Counted from the first letter of the stretch, positions 9,913 through 19,691 are shown. The stretch is 64,000 nt of DNA from Fen-1231 sp035286465 (GCA_035286465.1 DATEDF010000123.1:4854-68853); one strand, 5' to 3'. The notes: a model not told the origin generated them from the sequence alone. Made by a program: numbers and translations.

Positions 9913-11763
9913 TCAGCCCAGCTTCGGATGGCGCAGGTGCCAGCCCGTCGCCACCTGATACCGGTGCGCGACTGAGAGGATCTTGTCGTCGGCGAAGAGC
10001 GCGCCGATGACGGTCGTGCAGAGCGGCTGCGGGTGTTCGTCGTCACGCCACGCGTAGGGCACGACCGCGGCCGGGTGGCCGGTCTGGTTCGTGAGTCCGA
10101 CGTCGCCCGTGCCGCTCACGTACAGGTCGAGGTCCTTCATGAACTCGGCCATCTCGCGCATCAGGATCAGCCGGCGGCGCTGTCCCTGGATGAAATCGAG
10201 CGCGGTCGCCGTCCGCCCGCGCGCGAAGCGGTTGACGTTGTTCGTGCCTTCCACCGCGGGGCCGGGATCGACGAGAGGTTCGCCCGCGCCGCGACCTGCG
10301 CCACCACCGCCGCCACCACCGCGCCCACCACGTCCCGCCGCCGTGCTGTCGCCGGGCGCGCCCCGCCCACCACCGCCGCCACCACCGCGCCCGCCCCCGC
10401 GTCCGCCTCCACGACCGCCCGCCGCGGCGAGCGAGTCGGTGAGCACCTTGAGGTCAATGCTCATCTCCTGTGCCTTCTTCGTCACGTAGTAGTCGAACGC
10501 GGCGGCGGACTCCACGCCGAGCCCGCCACCACCGCCACCGGCGACGGCCGGCCGCGCGCCCACGGACTTCGGGTTCGCGCCCAGCTCGCGGAGCTTGTCC
10601 ACGAACTCCTTCGGCGCGCGATCGTCGAAGCCGATGCGGAGCTTCGAGAGATCCGCGTTGCGGTCGAACTGGAAGGGTGCGGTCACGGTCGCGGGGTCCT
10701 TCTCGTCGGCGCCGTGAATCGCGTTGAACACGAGCGCGCAGTCCTCGATCGTCCGGCAGATGGGTCCCGCCTTGTCCATGCTCCACGCGAGCACCATTCC
10801 GCCGTGGCGGCTCACGCGTCCGAATGTCGGCCGGAGCGCGGAGAGCCCGCAGCGGATCGTGGGCGAGACGATCGAGCCCTGCGTCTCGGTGCCGATCGCG
10901 AAGGCGACGCAGCCGGCGGCGGTGGCCGACGCGGGGCCGGCGGAGGAGCCGCTCGATCCCTGCGCCGTGAACCAGGGATTCTTCGTCTGCCCGCGGAACC
11001 AGCGGTCGTTGTTCGCGAAGAGGCCGGTCGCGAGCTTCGCGATGAGGATCGCCCCTGCGTCGCGCATGCGCACGACGAGCTCGGAGTCCACGTCAATGAC
11101 CTGGTTCTCGAAGTCCTTCGAGCCCCAGGTGGTCGGGTAGCCCTTCACGGCGAAGAGATCCTTCACGCCCCACGGAATGCCGTGGAGCGGCCCGCGGTAG
11201 CGGCCGGCCCTGATCTCGTTCTCCGCTTGCTGCGCGGCCTCGCGCGCGGGGCCCTCGAGGATCGTGACCGCGCAGAGCAGCGTGGGGTTGAAGCGCTTGA
11301 GCCGGGTGAGATAGATGTTCGTGAGCGTGACGGGCGAGAGCTTCTTCGCCTCGATGAGCGCGGCGAGGCGATGCACCGGGAGGAACGCGATCTCCTCTTC
11401 GCTCGCGGGAACGGCTCCGCTCCACTTCTCGACCCTGAACTTCGATCGCTCGAAGCTCGCCCGCCCGCGCTCCTTCGCGAGCTTCTCCAGGAACGCGCCC
11501 GTACCGCCGGGATACGCCTGAAACTGCATCGCGGGCGGTTCGCCCTGGCCGAGCGGCGGGAGCGGCGGCGGCTGCTGCTGCGGGTTCGGCGTGGGCGCTT
11601 GCGCGGATGCCGCGGAGGCACCGACGCCGAACGTGCCCGCGGCGGCCGCCGCGGTGGCGGCGAGCAGGAGGAAGCGGCGGCGGTCCATCTCGCTCGAGAT
11701 CTCCTCCTCGGTCAAGTACGACTCGAGGTCCGCCAGGCCAGGCGCCATCGTTATTTCAGACAT
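9913..11763 (-). CDS. Tat-exported amidase (amidase signature family)
   Basis: A 616-residue amidase-signature enzyme that would hydrolyse a carboxamide outside the cytoplasm. The N-terminus carries a twin-arginine signal (DRRRFLLLAATAAAAAG). The Ser-cisSer-Lys triad is represented by Lys in WGVKDLF and the serines of GSSGSSAGPASATAAG. Further family blocks are LAGARAGA-like DAGAILIAKLATG, GTETQGSIVSPTIRCG and the C-terminal TGHPAAVVPY. Two long Gly/Arg-rich loops (about residues 445-495) interrupt the catalytic domain and are not typical of the family. The start is chosen by GGAGAG upstream of MSEITMAPG. The substrate cannot be inferred. It lies downstream of the amidohydrolase gene on the same strand and upstream of the HNH gene. 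Confidence 0.92.
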   Translation of the reverse strand: MSEITMAPGLADLESYLTEEEISSEMDRRRFLLLAATAAAAAGTFGVGASAASAQAPTPNPQQQPPPLPPLGQGEPPAMQFQAYPGGTGAFLEKLAKERGRASFERSKFRVEKWSGAVPASEEEIAFLPVHRLAALIEAKKLSPVTLTNIYLTRLKRFNPTLLCAVTILEGPAREAAQQAENEIRAGRYRGPLHGIPWGVKDLFAVKGYPTTWGSKDFENQVIDVDSELVVRMRDAGAILIAKLATGLFANNDRWFRGQTKNPWFTAQGSSGSSAGPASATAAGCVAFAIGTETQGSIVSPTIRCGLSALRPTFGRVSRHGGMVLAWSMDKAGPICRTIEDCALVFNAIHGADEKDPATVTAPFQFDRNADLSKLRIGFDDRAPKEFVDKLRELGANPKSVGARPAVAGGGGGGLGVESAAAFDYYVTKKAQEMSIDLKVLTDSLAAAGGRGGGRGGGRGGGGGGGRGAPGDSTAAGRGGRGGGGGGGAGRGAGEPLVDPGPAVEGTNNVNRFARGRTATALDFIQGQRRRLILMREMAEFMKDLDLYVSGTGDVGLTNQTGHPAAVVPYAWRDDEHPQPLCTTVIGALFADDKILSVAHRYQVATGWHLRHPKLG

Positions 11764-11837
11764 CAGATCGCTCTCCAGTTGTCCGCTCCCCAATGTTCCC
11801 CACCGCTCCGCCGCCGACTCCGAACCCGCGACAGCAC

Positions 11838-14800
11838 TCAGTGCTTGCTCGACTTCGTCCCCGGCTCTTCCTCCTGCCAGTAGAACGGCCCCGCCTTTTT
11901 CTGCCGCGGCCAGATCTCATCGAGCGAGTTCCCATCGTAGAGCCGTCCGTTCTTCATCACGTAGCGGATGGCCGTCGTGTTGCGGAGGTTCTGCAGCGGG
12001 TTCCGGTCGAGCACCAGCAGGTCCGCCATCTTCCCGACCTCCACCGAGCCGACGTCCTTCTCCAGCCCGATCGCCTGCGCGCCGATGATCGTCGCCACGC
12101 GCAGCGCGTCGTGATTCGACATCCCGCCCATCGCGATGTTCCACAGCTCCCAGTGGAAGCCAAGCCCCTGGAGCTGCCCGTGCGAGCCGACGCCCACGAT
12201 GCCGCCCGCCTCGACGATGTTCTTCATGTCGATTCCGACGTGCTTCATGATGTACTGGTTGTCGTGGAACCAGCCGGCGCTCGCGCCCGTGGTCACCGCG
12301 CCCGCCGAACCGCCGCGGCGCAGGATCTTCCCCTCGAGGTCGGCCCACGGCGTGAAGCGCTTCAGCTTCGCGTCGTTCAGCAGGTCTTCCTTCTCATACC
12401 AGTAGTTCTCCGCCCACGGCCCGCCGTAGGCGACGATGATCGTGGGCGTGTAGGCGATCCCCGATTCCTTCAGCAACCGGATGAGATCGGGCTGGAGCGG
12501 GAAGGTCGGGATGGTGTGCTCGTGGCCGCTGTAGCCGTCAATCATCTCGGTCACGTTCATCTTGATGTCGAGCGAGCCCTCGGTCGTGGGCATCAGCTTG
12601 AGCTCGTTCGCCGCCTGGATGATCCACTGCCGCTGCTCGCGGTTCCCGGCGACGTACTGCTTGAGCGTCTTGGTGTCGTAGTAGTCGCTGTAGCGCCTGA
12701 GCACCTTTCGCGCGTGCTCGAGGTCGCGGATGTTCTCGGCGCCGAACACGCCCGGGCCGGTGGAGTAGATGCGCGGCCCGACGAACTTGCCGGCGGTCAC
12801 CTGGTCCTCGTAGGAGAGCACGTCCGTGGAGCCCGTCTGCGGGTCGCGCGCCGTGGTCACGCCGTAGGCGAGGTTCACGACGTAGCTCCACACGGGCTCG
12901 CGGTGGACGCCGGCGGCGAGGCGCAGGTGCGCGTGCGTGTCCACGAAGCCGGGGACGATCGTCTTGCCCTTCACGTCCACCACCCGCGCGCCCGCGGGGA
13001 TCCGCACGCTCCCGCTCCGGCCGACCGCGCTGATCCTGTTGTTCGTGATGACGATGTCGGCGTTCTCGAGGACTTCTTTCCCTTTCATCGTGACGACGCG
13101 CGCGCCCTTGAGCACGGCGGACCCGGAGGGGATGTCGCGCGGCGCCGTGATCCGGATGCGCGTCTCTGCGGGCGTGAACTGCGGAAGCTGCGCGCCGCCG
13201 CGGCCGCCGCCGCGGCCACCCGCGCCCGGCGCGCCGGATGTGTCACCGCCCCCGCCGGCGCCGCGGCCCGCGTTGGCGCGCCGCACCGAATCGTCGAACG
13301 CCCTGCCGCGGTCAATGTCGTAGACCACGTGCGCGTTGCCGATGGACCAGTGCACGGTCTTTCCGTCGGCGCCCCACGACGGGAACTGCGCGCCGATGTC
13401 GGTGAGCTTCTTCGTGGGGAAGGTGGACTGGTCCGGCGTCGCGCCGATGCTGACCGTCGGCTCGGTGCCGCCGACCCACGGAATGGTCACGAGGTAGAGG
13501 TCGCTCTGGATCTGCGCTAGCGCCTGTTCCCCGTTGGGTGAGATCTTGAGCCAGCTCGCGCCGCCGCCCCGTCCGCCGCCCGCACCACCGCCGCCCGTGA
13601 CGCGGACGTGCGATTTCACGTCGGTGCCATCCCACCGCATCGAGACGAGCCCTCGCCCGCCGCCATAGGCGTAGACGCGGTCGCCGTCCTTCGTAAAGTG
13701 CGGGCTGGAGATGCCGCTCGAGGGCGCGATGAAGGTCGCCTCGCCGCCCGCGGCCGGGACCCACACGAGGTCTTCCGCGCCGCCGCCACGTCCGCCGGCG
13801 CCGAGTGATTCGCGGAACGCGCGGGCCGGCCCACGGATCGCGACCACGCGCTGGCCGTCGGGTGAGAACACCGGTTCCTGCCAGAACGCCGACGCCGTCG
13901 TGAGCCGCTGCGGGCGTGCGCTTCCGTCGGCGCGCACGCGATAGAGCGCGCCACCCTCTTCATTGCTCCACGTCGTGTACGCGATCCACTGGCCGTCGGG
14001 GCTCCACGCCGGCTGGTACTCGCCCACCGCGGCGTCGGTTGCGCGGCGCGGCGTCCCGTTCGGGTAGTCCATCAGGTAGAGCTGATCGAGCGCCACGAAG
14101 GCGAGCCTTCGTCCGTCAGGCGACGCCACCGCATCGCGAATCTGCTTCGCCACGAAGGTCGCGGAGTCGCTCATCGGGTACTGGAAGCGCACCGCCGGGC
14201 CCAGGGCCTGCACCACGTCGGCCTCGAACGGGATCTCCGCCGGCGCGCCGGCCTCCGCCACCGGCACCTTCCAGAGCCTGCCGTTCCACGTCGCGATGAG
14301 GTAGCGCGAGTCCGGCGTGAAGCTCATCCCCGGGTAGACGTCGAGCGACGCGCGCGACTCCTGGTCGTCGCGCTGTACGGGGTAGACCAGCCAACGCTCT
14401 TCGCTCGAGCGAAGGTCGCGAAGGCGGAGCCGCGTCTCGTCAATGTGGCGCGTGCCGTAGACGAGCCATCGCCCGTCCGGCGAGAGCGTCGGCCGGAACG
14501 CCGAGCCCCAACGGTTCTCCCGCACGTTCGTCGTGCCCGATTCGCGGTCGTAGACGGCGAGGTCGTAGTCGCTCATCGGCGTGTTGTAGATCCAGCTGCC
14601 GCGCCGCTGCGCGAACCAGACGTAGCGCGCCTCGCGTCCGAACGCGGCGCCCATCTCGCGGATCACGTCGGCGCCGCCGCCGCCGCGCCCCGCGGCCGCG
14701 GGCTCCGCGGCCGGGCGAATCACCTGCTGCCCCTGCCCGCCCTCGGTGTGGAACATCCAGAGCTTGGTGCCACGCGAGACGATCACATACTTCCCGTCGG

Positions 14801-15248
14801 GCGTGAACTCCGGCGACTCGTACGAGTTCGTCTTGCCGCGCGTGACCTGGACGGTGTCCTTCTTGTCGAGCGAGAGCGTCCAGACGTTCCACCCGCCGTC
14901 CTTGTCGCTCACGAACACGACCTTCCTGCCGTCGGGGGAGAAGCGCGGCTGGCCGTCCATCCCCATCCCGCGCGTGAGCGGCGTGGCCTTGCCGCCCGTG
15001 ATCGGCATCGTGTAGAGATCGCCCAAGAGGTCGAACACGAGCGTCTGGCCATCGGGGCTGACGTCCACCGACATCCAGTGGCCGACTTTCGTGGTGAAGT
15101 TGATGGTCCGGCTCGGCTTGAGCGGGAGCCCTTCCTGCATCGGGTCGCGGGGCGGCTGCGGGCCGCCGCGCTGCGCGAGGAGCGACAGCGGAAGGATCAA
15201 CGAGACGCCGGCGACGACGCGCAGAAGGCGAGCGGTGAACGTGGACAT
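11838..15248 (-). CDS. Exported TolB-like propeller fused to an amidohydrolase
   Basis: A protein of 1136 residues with a signal peptide (MSTFTARLLRVVAGVSLILPLSLLAQ). The first about 700 residues are WD40-like/PD40 repeats of the TolB type (SPDGQTLVF, SPDGRKVVFVSDKDG, TPDGKYVIVS, SPDGRWLVYG, SPDGRRLAFV, SPDGQWIAYT). The last about 390 residues are a metal-dependent amidohydrolase with VKGKTIVPGFVDTHAHLRLAA carrying the HxH motif, later His residues in GHEHTIP and GSHGQLQG, and the closing GKMADLLVLDRNPL. This architecture is common in bacteria that export peptide-degrading enzymes. The real substrate is unknown. Gly/Arg-rich loops lie at the domain junction and inside the propeller. The start is supported by GGGAAG 7 nt upstream. 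Confidence 0.94.
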   Translation of the reverse strand: MSTFTARLLRVVAGVSLILPLSLLAQRGGPQPPRDPMQEGLPLKPSRTINFTTKVGHWMSVDVSPDGQTLVFDLLGDLYTMPITGGKATPLTRGMGMDGQPRFSPDGRKVVFVSDKDGGWNVWTLSLDKKDTVQVTRGKTNSYESPEFTPDGKYVIVSRGTKLWMFHTEGGQGQQVIRPAAEPAAAGRGGGGADVIREMGAAFGREARYVWFAQRRGSWIYNTPMSDYDLAVYDRESGTTNVRENRWGSAFRPTLSPDGRWLVYGTRHIDETRLRLRDLRSSEERWLVYPVQRDDQESRASLDVYPGMSFTPDSRYLIATWNGRLWKVPVAEAGAPAEIPFEADVVQALGPAVRFQYPMSDSATFVAKQIRDAVASPDGRRLAFVALDQLYLMDYPNGTPRRATDAAVGEYQPAWSPDGQWIAYTTWSNEEGGALYRVRADGSARPQRLTTASAFWQEPVFSPDGQRVVAIRGPARAFRESLGAGGRGGGAEDLVWVPAAGGEATFIAPSSGISSPHFTKDGDRVYAYGGGRGLVSMRWDGTDVKSHVRVTGGGGAGGGRGGGASWLKISPNGEQALAQIQSDLYLVTIPWVGGTEPTVSIGATPDQSTFPTKKLTDIGAQFPSWGADGKTVHWSIGNAHVVYDIDRGRAFDDSVRRANAGRGAGGGGDTSGAPGAGGRGGGRGGAQLPQFTPAETRIRITAPRDIPSGSAVLKGARVVTMKGKEVLENADIVITNNRISAVGRSGSVRIPAGARVVDVKGKTIVPGFVDTHAHLRLAAGVHREPVWSYVVNLAYGVTTARDPQTGSTDVLSYEDQVTAGKFVGPRIYSTGPGVFGAENIRDLEHARKVLRRYSDYYDTKTLKQYVAGNREQRQWIIQAANELKLMPTTEGSLDIKMNVTEMIDGYSGHEHTIPTFPLQPDLIRLLKESGIAYTPTIIVAYGGPWAENYWYEKEDLLNDAKLKRFTPWADLEGKILRRGGSAGAVTTGASAGWFHDNQYIMKHVGIDMKNIVEAGGIVGVGSHGQLQGLGFHWELWNIAMGGMSNHDALRVATIIGAQAIGLEKDVGSVEVGKMADLLVLDRNPLQNLRNTTAIRYVMKNGRLYDGNSLDEIWPRQKKAGPFYWQEEEPGTKSSKH

Positions 15249-15327
15249 GGTGGACTTCCCTGGTTGAACGGTTGTGCCAGCCCGGCAATTGTGCGCGTTC
15301 GAGCGCTGAATAACTAGATTGGCCGCC

Positions 15328-17721
15328 ATGGGCCGCCCCGGCAGCGACCGCCTCCTGCCATTCCCCCGGCTCGACGAGGCTCCCCGCTTCAGCCCCGACG
15401 ACGCCCGCGCGCTGGCGCGCGCACACTGGGCGCTCGACGTGACGGCGAGCGCGCTGCCCAGCGAGCGCGACCAGAACTTCGTGCTCCAAGCGACGTCCGG
15501 CGATCGCCTCGTGCTGAAGATCGCCAACGCGTCGGAAGACCGCGCGATGCTCGATGCGCAGCAGCGGGCGATGGCGCACCTCTCGCGGACCCTGAGCATC
15601 GTGCCGCGCGTGGTGCCGGCCGCGAGCGGCGCGAGCATCATCGAAGTGCCCGGGCCGCACGACCGGCGCCACTCAGTCTGGGCGATCACGTGGCTCCCGG
15701 GAGTGCCGCTGGGAACGGTCTCGCCACGCCCGGCCGCGCTGCTCGAGGATCTGGGGCGCGCTGCGGGCGCCGTGAGTCGCGGACTCGCGGATTTCGACCA
15801 CGACGCGATCCACCGCGAGTTCTACTGGGATCTCACCCACGCGCGCCGCCTCACTGACGAGCACCGCTCGGCGATCGGTGGTCGCGAGATCGGAACGGCC
15901 GTGGAGGCGCTCACGCGCGGGTTCGACCGACACGCGGCGCCGCTTCTCTCCGGCCTCCGCCGGTCCGCGCTGCACGACGACCTCAACGACTTCAACGTGC
16001 TGGTGGACGACGGCGGTGGGGGGCGCGGCCTCCGCGTGAGCGGCATCGTGGACTTCGGGGACATGGTCTTCGGGTACGCGGTGGCCGAGCTGGCCGTCGC
16101 CGTCGCGTACGCGATTCTCGATGCGCCGGATCTGCTGGCCGCCGCTGCGCACGTCGTGCGCGGCTATCACGCGATGCGTCCGCTGGAGGACGCCGAGCTG
16201 GGCGCGCTCCAAGGGCTCGTCGCGATGCGACTCTGTGCCAGCGTCTGCATCGCCGCCTCGCAGCAGCGCGCGCGGCCGGACAACGCGTATCTCGGGATCA
16301 GCCAGGAACCGATCCAGCGCGCGCTGCCCAGGCTCGCCGCGATTCCCTTCGATCTCGCGGAGGCGGTGTTTCGCCAGGCGTGCGGGCCGGCGCCGGCCGG
16401 CGCGAGCGTTTCGGAGCGCGCGCCCACAAAGGCGGAGACGCTCGCGGCGCGCGCGCGGCACATCGGCCGGAATCTCGGCATCTCCTACAGCAACCCGGTC
16501 AGGATCGTGCGCGGCTGGAAACAGTACCTGTTCGACGACGAGGGACGGCGGTACCTGGACGCGTACAACAACGTCGCGCACGTCGGGCACTGCCATCCGC
16601 GCGTCGTGCGGGCGGGCGCCGAGCAGATGGCGCTGCTCAACACCAACACGCGCTACCTGAGCGATCTCCTTCCCGAATACGCTGAGCGCCTTTCCTCGAC
16701 GCTCCCGGAACCGCTCCGCGTCTGCTTCTTCGTCAACTCGGCGAGCGAGGCGAATGAGCTGGCGCTCCGGCTCGCGCGCGCGCACACAGGGCAGCGCGAC
16801 ATGATCGTGCTCGAAGCCGGGTATCACGGGAATACGACGGCGCTGATCGAGTTGAGCCCATACAAGCACGCGGGGCCCGGGGGCGGCGGCGCGCCGGAGT
16901 GGGTGCACGTCGCGCCGGTGCCCGACGTCTACCGCGGGGCGCACAGGCGCGGCGACCGCGAGGCGGGCCCCAAGTACGCGCGGCACGTCGCGGAGATCGT
17001 CGCGCGCCTGCGCGCGGACGGGTGCGGGCTCGCGGGATTCATCGCCGAGACGTGCCCGAGCGTCGGCGGACAGATCATCTTCCCCACCGGCTATCTCGCC
17101 GAGGCGTACCGGCACGTGCGCGGGGCCGGCGGCGTCTGCATCGCCGACGAGGTGCAGACCGGGCTCGGCAGGATGGGGACGCACTTCTGGGCCTTCGAGG
17201 CACAGGGCGTCGTCCCCGACATCGTCGTGATGGGGAAGCCGCTCGGCAACGGGCACCCCATCGGCGCGGTGGTGACGACCGCGGAGATCGCCGCCTCGTT
17301 CGACAACGGGATGGAGTTCTTCAGCACCTTCGGCGGGAACACCGTCTCGTGCGCGATCGGCATCGCCGTCCTGGACGTGCTGCGCGACGAGGGGTTGCAG
17401 GCGCACGCGCTCCGCGTGGGCGAGCGGATGCTCGCCGGGCTGCGGCCGTTCGTCGAGCAGTTCGCCCTCGTGGGAGACGTACGCGGATCGGGGTTCTTCC
17501 TCGGCGTGGAACTCGTCCGCAATCGCGAGACTCTGGAGCCGGCCGGTGACGAGGCGCAGTTCGTCGCCAACCGGATGCGCGAGCGGGGCATCCTGCTCGG
17601 CACGGACGGACCGCATCACAACGTCGTGAAGATCCGGCCGCCGATGCCCTTCAACGAGGAGGACGCCGATCTGCTGGTCGCGACGCTCGAGCAGGCGCTG
17701 CGCGAGGTGGAGGGTCGCTGA
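15328..17721 (+). CDS. Fusion of APH-type phosphotransferase and class III aminotransferase
   Basis: About 797 residues in two domains. Residues about 1-350 form an aminoglycoside-phosphotransferase/choline-kinase-like domain with ALHDDLNDFNVLV (catalytic loop) and GIVDFGDMVFG (metal-binding Asp). Residues about 370-795 form a class III PLP aminotransferase with YLDAYNNVAHVGHCHPRV, NSASEANELALRLAR, IADEVQTGLGR and the PLP lysine in VVMGKPLGNGHP. Fusions of this kind belong to the ethanolamine-phosphate phospho-lyase/AGXT2L-like group, in which the kinase domain may phosphorylate the amino alcohol that the second domain then processes. The exact substrate is an inference. ATG at 15328 is preferred over an in-frame TTG nine bases earlier; neither has a strong ribosome-binding site. 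Divergent from the amidohydrolase gene across 79 nt. Confidence 0.92.
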   Translation: MGRPGSDRLLPFPRLDEAPRFSPDDARALARAHWALDVTASALPSERDQNFVLQATSGDRLVLKIANASEDRAMLDAQQRAMAHLSRTLSIVPRVVPAASGASIIEVPGPHDRRHSVWAITWLPGVPLGTVSPRPAALLEDLGRAAGAVSRGLADFDHDAIHREFYWDLTHARRLTDEHRSAIGGREIGTAVEALTRGFDRHAAPLLSGLRRSALHDDLNDFNVLVDDGGGGRGLRVSGIVDFGDMVFGYAVAELAVAVAYAILDAPDLLAAAAHVVRGYHAMRPLEDAELGALQGLVAMRLCASVCIAASQQRARPDNAYLGISQEPIQRALPRLAAIPFDLAEAVFRQACGPAPAGASVSERAPTKAETLAARARHIGRNLGISYSNPVRIVRGWKQYLFDDEGRRYLDAYNNVAHVGHCHPRVVRAGAEQMALLNTNTRYLSDLLPEYAERLSSTLPEPLRVCFFVNSASEANELALRLARAHTGQRDMIVLEAGYHGNTTALIELSPYKHAGPGGGGAPEWVHVAPVPDVYRGAHRRGDREAGPKYARHVAEIVARLRADGCGLAGFIAETCPSVGGQIIFPTGYLAEAYRHVRGAGGVCIADEVQTGLGRMGTHFWAFEAQGVVPDIVVMGKPLGNGHPIGAVVTTAEIAASFDNGMEFFSTFGGNTVSCAIGIAVLDVLRDEGLQAHALRVGERMLAGLRPFVEQFALVGDVRGSGFFLGVELVRNRETLEPAGDEAQFVANRMRERGILLGTDGPHHNVVKIRPPMPFNEEDADLLVATLEQALREVEGR

Positions 17722-17776
17722 CCGGCCGCGCTTGAAGGCCCACGATCAGAAGGCGCGCGATCAAAAGACCCGCGCT

Positions 17777-18490
17777 TCAGGGCCAAGGGTGTCTGCGCAC
17801 CCGCTGGATGCCGTCGGCGTCCGTCGAGACCACATACACCGAGCCAGTGCCGAAGCCGACGATCCTCTCACTTGGTGGAATGGTGATCTCACGCACGAGA
17901 CGGCCGCGGCGATCTATCACGTCGTAACGCGAAACACGTTCACTCGCAGTCCTCGTGCGCGCGATGACGAGGTTCCCGTCTGTCGCTGCAATGAGCGCTG
18001 GTCGCTGGAAGGGCGGCACGCTCGCCGGAAACGCAGTGAAGTCAAAGTCCGGCATTCGGTTGGGGCGCCGTGGAAACGAGTCCATGATCACCTACTTGTC
18101 ACGCTCGGTCAGTTTCTTCAGCGTGATGCGTAGCGGCGTGCCGATGATCGCTCGGCCATCTGCGCCGCGCCAGTCCACGCAATACGGCTCGGCTCTCGCG
18201 ACCGCCAGCAGCCACAGCGGGAAGCGGTACTCCTCCGGTCCGTTTCCCTGCCGCCCGACTTGAGTTACCGTACCCGATCGCAGGTCTGCGACCACTACGC
18301 GCTGGTCCCGGTCGACGACGACGAGCACCCGGCGATCCGCGAGTTCACGTACGGAGACGACGGAGGTGAACTCTTCCTTGATCGTCGCGTTCGCCGGTTT
18401 CAGTGCACTGACCGGGATTGACTGCGGAACGCCGGCCGCTAATGGCACTGCGACAAGGAGCGAGCCCAATACAGGCGAGATCTTCGACAT
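17777..18490 (-). pseudogene. Degenerate 6-bladed beta-propeller gene with an in-frame stop
   Basis: The first part starts at MSKISPVLGSLLVAVP (signal peptide, GGAGGG just upstream) and runs through blade-like VVDRDQRVVVADLRSGTV and GRQGNGPEEYRFP. It ends at a TAG (18092-18094) after TERDK. The same frame continues at once as VIMDSFPRRPNR to YDVIDRRGRLVREITIPPSERIVGFGTGSVYVV, the typical last blade of these proteins. The two parts are halves of one protein, but together they are only about 235 residues against about 350-480 for intact relatives such as the copy at 32.9-34.2 kb. A middle segment therefore seems to be deleted as well. Confidence 0.75.
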
Positions 18491-18554
18491 TACCCTCCGC
18501 TGTCTCGCCTGACGGAGTGGACGCCGCGACGCCACCAACCGCCACACCATCACC

Positions 18555-18734
18555 TCAGGTTGCAGCTCCTGTAGGGCCCTGCGCGGCGGCCGCTCCGTCC
18601 ACCATAACACCGCCGCATCCATCAATGGCGGCGACGGTCGGTCCCCGCGCGCCCTGCTGCCAGGTGGCGAGAAGCGCCGAGCAAGCGGTCACCAAGACAG
18701 CGCGTGCGCAGTGACTGACTCCGCAAGGCGTCAT
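18555..18734 (-). CDS. Possible small membrane or secreted peptide (59 residues)
   Basis: A 59-codon frame starting MTPCGVSHCARAVL, with GAGGAG placed 7-8 nt before the ATG, an excellent ribosome-binding site. A short hydrophobic stretch (about residues 10-25, ARAVLVTACSALLAT) could be a signal peptide or membrane anchor. The rest is small residues with a GCGG element. It sits between the carboxypeptidase-regulatory-like gene and the broken propeller on the same strand. No family is recognised and the gene could be spurious. Confidence 0.35.
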   Translation of the reverse strand: MTPCGVSHCARAVLVTACSALLATWQQGARGPTVAAIDGCGGVMVDGAAAAQGPTGAAT

Positions 18735-18815
18735 CTCGCCGAGCTCCTCGCGCTTCATCAGAAGTGACCGCCCGGCATCTCCTGAGCACGGTGCACAGTC
18801 TGGTTTCGCGCACAC

Positions 18816-19577
18816 TCAGCGCTCGCGCGACCAGAACACGAGCGTGCCGCAGCGTGCCGATGGTCCGGCCCATTGAACGGGTGTCGTAAGCTCACTCGGG
18901 TAGTACTCGATGGCCTGATAGTACCGCGTCTCTGTGTCGTCAAATCTGTCCGGGAGGTCCGCAACGCGCCGACCGTCAAGAATGTACTGCGGTCGGCACC
19001 TCGGACGAAGGGGGTTGGGGCGCTGTACGTAGCCAAGTGCCTGGAGCGCGGATCGAAGTCTGAACAGGCCCCGGTCTTCCATCTTGCGAAGGACGTCGGG
19101 CGGGAAAAAGCGGCCGATCCCGGCCTTGCGCCTCGCCTCGAACCCCTGCATCGCCGGCGAGAGGAAGCCGGGAGCTGTGTCCCGGATGGTGACCGCGGTG
19201 AGTTGGGCCAGGCGCACGAGCCGGAGGACGATGGGGACGGTGTCGCGTTCACTGAGCTGCAACAACGTGTCGAGCACCGTGAACCCGAGCTTGCGGACAC
19301 GCACCTCCATACCCCCAAGTCGGTCACGGTTCGGCAGCGTGACCAACCCGTCGGGCGTCGTGCGAGCGACGTCGCCGGTGCCGACCGCGGTCACCTCTGC
19401 CGCGTCTATTCCAGCACCGGAGGCGCCGTCAACTACCCTGAGGACAACTCCACGGGGCCGCGCCACGACCGGGTCCTGTGCTCCCGCCGCCACGACCGCG
19501 ATGCACAGTGCGGCCCCGGCCCACCGGACCAGCAAGCGCGATCGGCCCCTGCGAACAACCGCAAATGGGCAACCCAT
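18816..19577 (-). CDS. Exported carboxypeptidase-regulatory-like domain protein
   Basis: About 253 residues: a hydrophobic N-terminal export signal (LLVRWAGAALCIAVVAAGAQ), then an Ig-like carboxypeptidase regulatory/peptidase-associated domain (RGVVLRVVDGASGAGIDAAEVTAVGTG through VRVRKLGFTVLDTLLQL). A region resembling the plug segment of TonB-linked proteins follows (GFLSPAMQGFEARRKAGIGRFF..., PQYILDGRRVADLPD). It has no barrel, so it is not itself a TonB receptor. A similar but longer protein is encoded at 59.8-60.6 kb. Start taken at MGCPFAVV; a TTG 60 nt upstream is possible. Part of a minus-strand locus with a DsbA-like protein and a Cys-rich peptide. Confidence 0.8.
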   Translation of the reverse strand: MGCPFAVVRRGRSRLLVRWAGAALCIAVVAAGAQDPVVARPRGVVLRVVDGASGAGIDAAEVTAVGTGDVARTTPDGLVTLPNRDRLGGMEVRVRKLGFTVLDTLLQLSERDTVPIVLRLVRLAQLTAVTIRDTAPGFLSPAMQGFEARRKAGIGRFFPPDVLRKMEDRGLFRLRSALQALGYVQRPNPLRPRCRPQYILDGRRVADLPDRFDDTETRYYQAIEYYPSELTTPVQWAGPSARCGTLVFWSRER

Positions 19578-19691
19578 CAGCCCACCCCCTTGTGCGGGGA
19601 GCGTTGCCACAGCTGCGCACACCGAGGCGACCCGCAAGATCTGTCCAGCCGCTTCGACTCCTGACCGGCCGCGCTGCGGACCCGCACGCCT

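Noticed and set aside
10033..11883. 616-codon plus-strand frame opposite the amidase
   Set aside because: Antisense shadow; His/Arg/Glu-rich composition, no family features.
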